A stretch of DNA of 64,000 nt from Fulvia fulva (lineage: Eukaryota; Ascomycota; Dothideomycetes; Mycosphaerellales; Mycosphaerellaceae), in contig NC_063023.1 in the NCBI RefSeq assembly GCF_020509005.1, positions 682,001 through 746,000 on the forward strand, written 5' to 3'. The position numbers were made by a program, and so were the translations under genes. The notes beneath the pieces are model-generated. The model was not told the origin of the DNA and searched no databases. It saw nothing but the letters and a program-made list of their open reading frames with translations. Shown here piece after piece: positions 57,253 through 64,000 of the stretch. Within the stretch, counting starts at the first letter, position 1. Each line of letters begins with the position of its first letter.

Positions 57253-57825
57253 TTACGCCTCCTTCCACCTCGCATCAAGCACAATCAGTGCCTCGTGCTG
57301 ATTACTTACAACGCCCTCCACAAACTGCCACGGCTGCCCACGGAGATCCTTCGCAGTATCGAACAGACCAGCTATGATGTAGTCCGTCGCCCTAATCGAG
57401 CCTTTGGCCTGGAGAGACGCAATCCTCCTAGACCGACCATGCACATCCTTCGCATGATACCGCCGCAGCCACTCCATTAGATTGCGCCAGTCAGGCTCAA
57501 AATCATGGCCGCAGCGAGTGTGGACTTTGTCGGGCGAAAGATCACAACGTCGCAGATGTGCCCAGAACTTGACCATGGGTGAGCAGTCGAATTTCTCGAT
57601 CGTGCAGGTGAACTGATTCTCGTAGTAGAAGATGGCGCGGTTCTCAGAGCGGATTGCTTTGCAGGTTTTGAGGAGTGGAGGGACGCTGTAGCCGGTGGTG
57701 TCGTACTCGATATAGCCATCCGCATCACCTACGGCGTCGACAAGGACGAGGCGATAGATGCGATTTCGGATTTCTCCAGGGAGCTTGAAGAGGCGACAGT
57801 TCGTTTGCGGGCTTTGGCTGTTCAT
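57253..57825 (-). CDS. 2EXR/F-box-like domain protein, copy 3
   Basis: An intact 190-residue relative of the genes at 54.4 and 55.5 kb. MNSQSPQTNCRLFKLPGEIR opens the motif; then NRIYRLVLVDAVGDADGYI, PPLLKTCKAIRSENRAIFYYE, an insertion with CDLSPDKVHTRCGH, the WRNLMEWLRRYHAKDV helix and DLRGQPWQFVEGVVSNQHEAL. It is clearly closer to copy 2 (shared IRSE, FYYEN, LRGQPW) than to copy 1. The function is unknown. The start is the ATG at 57825; an open extension upstream has no conserved content. A minus-strand tandem pair (copies 2 and 3) with an inverted copy 1 suggests local duplication plus inversion. Confidence 0.75.
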   Translation of the reverse strand: MNSQSPQTNCRLFKLPGEIRNRIYRLVLVDAVGDADGYIEYDTTGYSVPPLLKTCKAIRSENRAIFYYENQFTCTIEKFDCSPMVKFWAHLRRCDLSPDKVHTRCGHDFEPDWRNLMEWLRRYHAKDVHGRSRRIASLQAKGSIRATDYIIAGLFDTAKDLRGQPWQFVEGVVSNQHEALIVLDARWKEA

Positions 57826-58470
57826 GGTGTCTTGAGTTGCTGGTGGTATGTGGGAATTGTCGAGTAGAGTCAGGTCGGTCGATGTTGACGTTGGTGGTCG
57901 GTTCGTGGTGGTGCGGAGAGAGAGTGCTCTATGTTGTAAGTGAAGATGTGAATGGAAGGGTAAAGTGGACCTCTGAATGTCTGTGCATGCGCGTCGCATG
58001 TGGCTTTACCAATATGTGCGGCCTGACATTTGCATGTGCACGTGTTTGTATACACTCGGCGCCGGACGATTTAGTCAGCCTTCCGTTGTGGATGAAGTTG
58101 CTCATGCAAGTCAGAAGGGCTGGGAGCCGAGTTTGTTTACTGTGCAGAGCGCGCGCTGCCTTCGAGTCAGCTACTGCGTACCTCGCATCGAAACGACGCT
58201 TTCGCGGATTCGAGCGTTTGCTCTCGTGCTCGGAAGGACGAAGCGCTGTCGGCGGTAACGAACCATATCAAGAGCCCTCGCCCGCAGCATGTGAAAGTCC
58301 ATGAACTTATGATCGCAGTCACTGGGTGCTCGCTACTACAGTATTTGGTCCGATCTCAAGAGTCGAGAGTCTGTACAGTAACGCCGTCCCATGCATCCCG
58401 GGTATCTCATGCCTCGTCTCCATCTTTCCACATCTTACAAATCTTTGTACAATCCTCTTAAATTCACCTC
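57826..58470. other. Intergenic
   Basis: No gene. A 155-codon open frame at 57837-58304 (+) has no motif and overlaps the copy 3 promoter. Nothing else is seen. Confidence 0.5.
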
Positions 58471-59304
58471 TTACAGCCCAAACCACCTGGCAACCCTCAT
58501 CTTCACCCCCTCAAAACTATTCAACTTCGGCCTCGTATCCAGGAAAAAGCTCAAAGACCCTCCTTTCCCTTGATAAAAGTCAATCACATACTCAACCTTC
58601 TTTCCACACCGATCCACCACCCAATCGTGTCGATCAAATGGCTCGCTGTACCCCATCATACTGTAGTATCGTGCCCTGGGCGTCAAAGCTTTGCTATTTC
58701 CCGCAAAGCTCACCAACTTCGGCCCACCACACCTCTCCGCCCCCCACCCTGCTTCCCACTTCTTGATCTCACCCCACGCCCTCTCATTGACAGCATTGTG
58801 AATTGGAACGATGTTGTTCATGTCCTTCGGATCCGCATCGTGACCTTTCCGTTTCATGGCGGCGAAGAATTGTTCCTGAGAGGGATATATCCAATTCCCG
58901 CTATCTCTGTCGTGGCCGGTGTCTTCTTGGGCATTAGCGGGCGTGCCATGGCTTGCAGAGGTACCATCTGGGAGGGCAGCTTTCTCGGCGCTGTTGAGGG
59001 TGGAGGGGTCGACGATTGCTCGTGGGATTGTGGAGATTTCGCGGTCGGTGGAGAGGGAGTAGAGTTTGGGACGCTTTGGTTGGGAGGAGGGGGAGAAGGA
59101 GGGGATGGGGCTGATGGGTGCGCCGGCGTGCCAGCGGCCTGTGTCGAGGGAGTAGAAGGATTCAGGTTTTGGGGTGGGTGGCACTGAGGCTGGTGGATGT
59201 GGTGGTGTGGCTTGGCCTTTGGCTTTCGCTGCTTCGAGCCATCGTTCGCGTGTTCGGTGGTCTACAGGGCATTTCTCAGCCGGGTCTGCGCCTTCTGGTG
59301 GCAT
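58471..59304 (-). CDS. Cytochrome c-type heme lyase (holocytochrome c synthase family)
   Basis: A 277-residue mitochondrial intermembrane-space enzyme that forms the thioether bonds between heme and the CXXCH motif of apocytochrome c (or c1). A heme-regulatory CPVDH motif lies at residues 12-16. The linker is Pro-rich (PHPPASVPPTPKPES), then the domain with NWIYPSQEQFFAAMKRKGHDA, PKDMNNIVPIHNAVNERAWG (this His is the expected axial heme ligand) and IKKWE, followed by PKLVSFAGNSKALTPRARYYSMMGYSEPFDRHDWVVDRCG and FYQGKGG. Single exon with the start at the ATG giving MPPEGADPAEKCP. I cannot separate the cytochrome c from the c1 enzyme by eye. It is divergent from ERG19 with only 208 bases between starts. 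The 5' half is C-rich and the 3' half G-rich on the coding strand. Confidence 0.93.
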   Translation of the reverse strand: MPPEGADPAEKCPVDHRTRERWLEAAKAKGQATPPHPPASVPPTPKPESFYSLDTGRWHAGAPISPIPSFSPSSQPKRPKLYSLSTDREISTIPRAIVDPSTLNSAEKAALPDGTSASHGTPANAQEDTGHDRDSGNWIYPSQEQFFAAMKRKGHDADPKDMNNIVPIHNAVNERAWGEIKKWEAGWGAERCGGPKLVSFAGNSKALTPRARYYSMMGYSEPFDRHDWVVDRCGKKVEYVIDFYQGKGGSLSFFLDTRPKLNSFEGVKMRVARWFGL

Positions 59305-59512
59305 GGTGAGGATGTGTTGCAATGGACGGAAGTTGATGTCTCGCTGTCGTAGATCTTCATTGTTTAGGTCAGCAGCTTTGGACCCTGCTGACTATCCTTG
59401 CTCAAGCATAACCTTAAAACATGGGCCCACTCACAGAAGGAGAAGTTGTCCGTCAACACTGCACGAACAACAGCATTGATTGAACGGAATAGAAGGAGGA
59501 CAGATCGACAGT
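59305..59512. promoter_or_regulatory. Compact bidirectional promoter between heme lyase and ERG19
   Basis: Only 208 bases separate the two ATGs, so both promoters and 5' UTRs share this space. I see no canonical TATA box near either start. Confidence 0.5.
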
Positions 59513-60820
59513 ATGGCAGAGAACGGAGTGCATCGCGCCAGCACGTTTGCGCCTGTGGTAAGTTCCAGTCCAAGAACAATATGAAGCCTCCACGGGCAAC
59601 AGAAAGTGATCAGAAGCGGGGTCCGGAATATTGGCTGACCTGTGCAGAATATCGCAGTGATCAAGTAGGCTACAAGTCGTCAGTATGGACATGACCACGA
59701 TGCTGAGCTTCATAGATACTGGGGCAAGCGCGATACCAAGCTCAACCTACCCACCAATGGATCGATCAGTGTAACCCTCTCGCAAGACGATCTGCGAACA
59801 CACACGACCGCGACAGCCTCGCCTTCTTATACTGAAGACAGCCTGGAGCTCAATGGCTCGCCACAGGATATCAGCGGCGCTCGAACACAAGCATGCCTCC
59901 GAGAACTGCGAGAACTACGAGCCAAGGTGGAGATGGGTGCACCACAAGCAGCCAAGCTTTCCCAGATGAAGCTCAAAATTGTTAGCCAGAATAACTTTCC
60001 CACTGCAGCAGGCCTTGCCTCTTCAGCAGCAGGCTTCGCTGCACTAGTACGCGCAATTGCAGATCTTTACCAGCTCGGCACTTCACCCACCGACCTCAGC
60101 AGGATCGCACGACAAGGCAGCGGCTCAGCATGCAGAAGTTTGATGGGAGGCTACGTTGCCTGGCAGAAGGGAGAAGAGGCAGATGGCAGTGACTCGGTGG
60201 CATACGAAGTGTCACCAGCATCACACTGGCCAGATATGCGTGCCTTGATCCTCGTGGCATCGGCAGAGAAGAAGGACGTGAGCAGCACAGCAGGAATGCA
60301 GCAGACCGTTGCCTCATCAGCACTGTTCGAGCATCGTGCCAGCGAGGTCGTACCCAAGAGGATGAAGAGAATGGAGCAGGCCATACACAGACGGGACTTT
60401 GAAGAGTTCGCCATTTTGAGCATGAAGGACAGCAACAACTTCCACGCATGCTGCTTGGACACGCAGCCGCCCATCTTCTACATGAACGATACCAGTCGTG
60501 CTGCGATCAGAATGGTTGAGGCAATCAACTCGGCACAGCCAGATGACAAGCCTATCGCTGCATACACGTTTGATGCGGGCCCGAACGCAGTCATCTACTA
60601 TCTGACCGAGAATGAGGACAAGGTCGCGGGCACTTTCAAGTCCATCCTTGGTGATGTCACTGGCTGGGACAACAAGAGAGGTCAGAGTCTCTCGGCTACG
60701 GGTGGCGCTGTAGAGAGCATAGACAGTGTGGCCGCAGAGGTGTTGAAGAAGGGTATTTCAAGAGTCATCTTGACCAGTGTTGGAGACGGACCTCGCAAGA
60801 CGGAAGAGCATCTTGCTTAG
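59513..60820 (+). CDS. ERG19: Diphosphomevalonate decarboxylase
   Basis: A GHMP-kinase-fold enzyme that converts mevalonate diphosphate to isopentenyl diphosphate with ATP, for ergosterol and isoprenoid synthesis. Three exons: 59513-59557, 59648-59664 and 59716-60820, about 388 residues. The N-terminus is MAENGVHRASTFAPV|NIAVIK|YWGKRD, the universal start of the family, and depends on a micro-exon of 17 bases (NIAVIK split AA|A). The remaining motifs are TNGSISVTLSQDDLRT, SQNNFPTAAGLASSAAGFAAL (ATP-binding), RQGSGSACRSLMGGYVAW, SSTAGMQQT and AAYTFDAGPNAVIYY. No organelle signal is visible. The length matches other fungal enzymes. ORF-based annotation would miss the first 21 residues. Confidence 0.96.
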
Positions 60821-61080
60821 ATGAGTCTATCTGTAGGATCGGGCTGGCACGGTGTTTGGTGGGAAGGTAGCCGGAGATACCACTTTTATTATGTGCGGTC
60901 CTGTGTCTTGTGTCCTGGGATCTTTACCAGCGTGATCGGCGCAGCTTTTGCCATATGAGGTATAGCGCGCAATCGACGGGCGATCAACCTCTCAAGTTCC
61001 AGCTTCCTTTATGCTCATCCCTTCACCAACACAAAGTTGACCAGCTTCCTTGCGAATCTCGCTGCACTACCCACACGGTC
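60821..61080. other. 3' flank of ERG19
   Basis: Non-coding sequence leading to the inverted-repeat element. No gene is seen. Confidence 0.5.
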
Positions 61081-61136
61081 TATGGGCAGACCCCATTTTC
61101 GACTACGGGCAGACCCAAGCTGATGTAATCAATCAA
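61080..61136 (+). repeat. Left terminal inverted repeat
   Basis: Contains two copies of GGGCAGACCC separated by CCATTTTCGACTAC-like spacing. It matches the right repeat in opposite orientation with only a handful of mismatches (for example G/A in the second decamer, and CAATC/TAATC). Confidence 0.75.
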
Positions 61137-62535
61137 AGTCCATCAAACCACATCCCCACCCCAGCCCTCCGCCTATCTCCTACATCAGACCGCTGCTATC
61201 GCTCGGTGTTAGTGTTGAAGTGAAGCCACTAGGATCCGAGCTTGCGAGGGTCTAAAAACACCGGGTGTAGATGTGACATTAAGGAGCAGAATTTGCCCTC
61301 CCTGCTTAGAACAACACAACAACGCCGTATATACACAACTTTGAAGATGCACTTCGACTTGGAATTGTATAGACTCGAAGCTCTAGCTTTCAGTTTTTCG
61401 CAAAGTGTTGTAGTTATGTTTTTAGATTTAGACAGCTAAAGCAGAATGTCACTTACAATAAAATGATATGTTGAAAGGCCTCCGTCCTTATAGAGATAAG
61501 CGAAGGGTAGCACCCGCAGCTCGAGAAACAACTTGTTCGCTATCGTTACGATGTTATCGCAGTGTCGTAGTCGTCGTAGTGTCGTACAGCATAGTATATA
61601 GTTCTTACAACCCCTGTTATCCGACTTTACCCTTTCGAGTACTAAAAAGCTCGCTTTAGCTGCTTAAACAGGTATAGCAGCACGACAGGGGTTATAAGAT
61701 CTCTGCACTAGACTATAGTCGTCGTAGTATCGCAGTCATCGGTTATACTCTCGTCGTAATGTTCTTACGTGCTCGGAATAGGATTCACGGCACCGGAGCA
61801 GCTAGTAAGCGAGCTAATCCTGAATTTCTAAGTTCTTTTTAACTGATTAGACGGCAGCTCGAATTTGTTAGCGATAGCTTTTATTCTAAAGGCCCCTTCC
61901 TAAGCACGGACCCTCGAAGAAGCAACAGGTAACAGAGTCTAATTATTGTTCTCGCTACGGGAGCTTTACGGACATGCTCCGTTCACTCCGGCTCGCAAGC
62001 TCGCCTCGTTTACTCACGTATGCCCTTCAAGCTACCCTCCGCTCAATTAACTATACTAGCAATATCTTTTGTACCCTCGGGGCTGCGGGCGCGTAGATAG
62101 CTGGAGAAGCTTAAACCTATAGATACGGAGGTACAAGCCCGCAAGTGCGAAGCGATATTTGCGCTGTGTGCTATGTTGTCGTAGTTTGGGGGTAGCAATC
62201 CGGGCTTCAAAGTGACATATTTGAACCCGGCTACATCAGGCGCTCCGCCAAGAAGCTTGCGCCGGGGTCACGTGTGGACCAGACACGTGAGCTTCTGCGG
62301 AGTGAATAGCCTGACTTAGGAGGTAGCCCTCCGCTGCACCTAGGGCCTCCTAAGAGATCCTCCCTCCCTTCGGGGGGCCCCTCCTACCTTGGGTCCCTCC
62401 TAGGTTTGCTTCGGCTACGAGAAACAGAGGGCTATTAGCCCTCGCCGGGCGGGCAGGTGCAAAGTTAAGTCCTCAAAACTTGATTAATTACATAAGATTG
62501 GGTCTGCCTGTAGTCGAAAATGGGGTCTGCCCATA
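61081..62535. mobile_element. Decayed DNA transposon or MITE-like element with terminal inverted repeats
   Basis: A segment of about 1.45 kb bounded by inverted copies of a 55-base sequence: 61080-61136 (+) and 62480-62536 (-), about 90% identical by eye. Each begins CTATGGGCAGACCCC, and within each copy the decamer GGGCAGACCC (or AGGCAGACCC on the right) recurs after about 26 bases. The ends are flanked by TA (61081-61082 and 62534-62535), consistent with a Tc1/mariner-type TA target. The interior from about 61300 to 62060 is TA-rich with many stops, and no transposase frame survives. Internal hairpins include CAACCCCTGTTAT...ACAGGGGTTATAA at about 61610-61700. An insertion into an old element is also possible. 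The family is not identifiable by eye. Confidence 0.6.
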
Positions 62536-62536
62536 G
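62480..62536 (-). repeat. Right terminal inverted repeat
   Basis: Reverse complement of the left repeat. Differences include TAC(A)GG for TACGGG, ATCTTATG for AGCTGATG and TAATTAATC for TAATCAATC. The last two fit C-to-T decay on one strand. Confidence 0.75.
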
Positions 62537-63747
62537 AATTTATGTGCACTACCTCGACACGAAGCTGAAGTCTCGTGGCTGCCTTTGTCTCTACGGCCGT
62601 AATATCTACAGGGGCCATTTCGGGATCTCACGTGTCGAAAAGGACGCCGTTTTGTCAGCCAACGCATCCTTGTCGTGAGAGGATATACCCGCGCGCTACC
62701 GAAATGCTGAGAATCCGACATGACCCCTGGAGAGTGGAGATGTTACTTCTTCCATGCCCACGGGGTCAACAGCCCTGCGCCTCCTCGGCTCATCGTTCGT
62801 TTCCACGGTTTCTAGAACACCATCCTGAAGACTTCCATTCTGTAGACTGTAGCTGCATGCAGGTGATCAACCCGACACCCGACCATCAAGCATAAAAGCT
62901 CGCGCGAAGTAGCGCCAGACTCGCCATGCACACGTCGTCCCCCATGCATGACCGACGGCGAAGCCAGACTTTTGACTTTGCAGGCAACAAAGTCTTCTTT
63001 CAACCCAATGTCATACTTCTGACTGAGCGAGGCTGAACCACTAGCCAATCCAAGCCGCAGAGCATGCTTACATGTACTGCATGAGGTCTTTGCATCACCT
63101 GCGTTAGTGACTTGCCTCGAATTCTACAGCACCATCTGCTTCACCCAAGAGTTACCATGATCGATCGGCTGCAAACGCTCTCCGAATCTGCTTGGTGTAT
63201 ACTAAATCCTCCACCAAGCCGACCCGACATCCAAACGCCGACTGTCCTCAAGAAAGACGGGCTTTTGCTTTCCGCTGGCAAATGCTTGCTGAGATTGCTT
63301 GTTCTCTAGGGTTACAGTACTCCGAACTCACCCATCCCAGCAACGGCCCGTCCCCCGCCCAAGGTGAGGTGCAAATTTGCGAAGAAGGTTCATCTGCGTA
63401 GCGTTCGACAGAACACCGGCAGACCAAGACATAGCCAAGCCATCCCCAGTCGTGCTCTGGCATGCCCCGCCGATCCTGGTGCTTCTGTGCTTCTTCGAGA
63501 AACATGGCCTGCGCCGTGCTCGCAGACATTCCATGATCCTCACGTCTTATGCCAAGCGATTCTTGTCCGAGTGCTTGGGCCTTCCTTTGCGCCCACTACG
63601 GTACACGGCATTCTGTAGCGTATGGCACATCTGCCACCCGATGTGGAACCACTGACAGTGCCAGACAGTGATAGATCATCATAGATGCTGCCTCGCGGCA
63701 ACGATCGTCACTCTTGCGTGAGCCAGTCACCACTGTGAGAGCAGAAG
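62536..63747. other. Intergenic, no supported gene
   Basis: Short frames only (the largest about 100 codons at 62575-62895). The region just before 63748 is the presumed promoter of the receptor gene. Confidence 0.45.
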
Positions 63748-64000
63748 ATGAGCCACACCGATACATCGGGTACAGTGACACCGTTGCCGGAAGTACTGCG
63801 CCGTGGACTCGTGGCTCTTACATTCTTCGGACTCCTGTCGCTGACGCTGGCGACCGCTCTCTTTGTTCATCTGGTATATCGACTAGTCACTTGGAGACCT
63901 GGAACTTTGGCACGAATCAATCAGTATGTGGCGCTCCTGCTCAACCTGGTACTGGCGGATATGCAGCAGGCGGCTGGGTTCTCCATGAGCGCTCACTGGC
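63748..64000 (+). CDS. Seven-helix receptor of the fungal Git3/cAMP-receptor-like class, 5' part
   Basis: The frame opens at ATG 63748 with MSHTDTSGTVTPLPEVLRRG and runs off the window. TM1 is LVALTFFGLLSLTLATALFVHLVYRLVTW. After the short basic loop RPGTLARINQYVALLLNLVLADMQQAAGF forms TM2, with the N-Q-Y-V and L-A-D-x-Q-Q pattern characteristic of fungal Git3-type/cAMP-receptor-like GPCRs, ending near FSMSAHW. Such receptors sense nutrients or oxylipins and signal through G proteins at the plasma membrane; the ligand is unknown. Only 84 codons are visible, so completeness and introns cannot be judged. Confidence 0.8.
   Translation, partial: MSHTDTSGTVTPLPEVLRRGLVALTFFGLLSLTLATALFVHLVYRLVTWRPGTLARINQYVALLLNLVLADMQQAAGFSMSAHW

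Overview
This window is nuclear DNA of a filamentous ascomycete (Pezizomycotina). The evidence is short introns (about 50-80 bases, GT..AG with CTNAC-like branch sites), about 53% GC by eye, and recognisable fungal genes: COPII SEC23, Sts1/Cut8, endosulfine Igo1, a SUR7-family membrane protein, fungal polynucleotide kinase/phosphatase, an Rds1-type ferritin-like protein, cytochrome c-type heme lyase and ERG19. A dothideomycete is my inference from protein style, not a proven placement. Exons, splice sites and frames were worked out by hand from the sequence.

Layout. 0-3.2 kb: no supportable gene. 3.2-8.7 kb: SEC23 (-) and a secreted LVIVD-repeat protein (+), divergent. 9.8-14.2 kb: two converging, multiply broken coding relics, an unknown large protein (+) and a SNF2-type helicase N-terminal region (-). 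14.5-16.2 kb: a five-exon Rds1-like protein with a repetitive charged tail (-). 16.2-28 kb: gene-poor accessory DNA with a frameshifted domain protein, a small Cys-rich ORF, a glutathione transferase killed by one stop codon, a damaged tRNA-Leu, a frameshifted secreted protein and shorter relics. 28-33.9 kb: Sts1 (-) and a DMT transporter (+) share a promoter region, then a decayed minus-strand gene and an allantoate-permease-type MFS transporter (-). 35.9-48 kb: Igo1 (+), a hypothetical ORF (+), a GPI-anchored PLC-like phosphodiesterase (-), a SUR7-family protein (+), polynucleotide kinase/phosphatase (+) and a Ser/Pro-rich protein (+). 48-60.8 kb: a 1006-residue disordered repeat protein, a GFA/CENP-V protein, three related 2EXR/F-box-like genes (one dead), heme lyase (-) and ERG19 (+) back to back. 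61-62.5 kb: a terminal-inverted-repeat element. The last 250 bases start a seven-helix receptor of the Git3 type, cut by the window edge.

Most intact genes are housekeeping or membrane functions with no shared pathway. The main cross-cutting signals are these. (1) Many genes switch abruptly from C-rich to G-rich coding strand part-way through. (2) The premature stops that can be judged by frame continuity are all TAG/TAA where CAG/CAA would restore the frame, the CpA-to-TpA change expected of repeat-induced point mutation (RIP). (3) The repeat proteins show modular, in-frame tandem growth. No CRISPR, rRNA or viral gene was seen.
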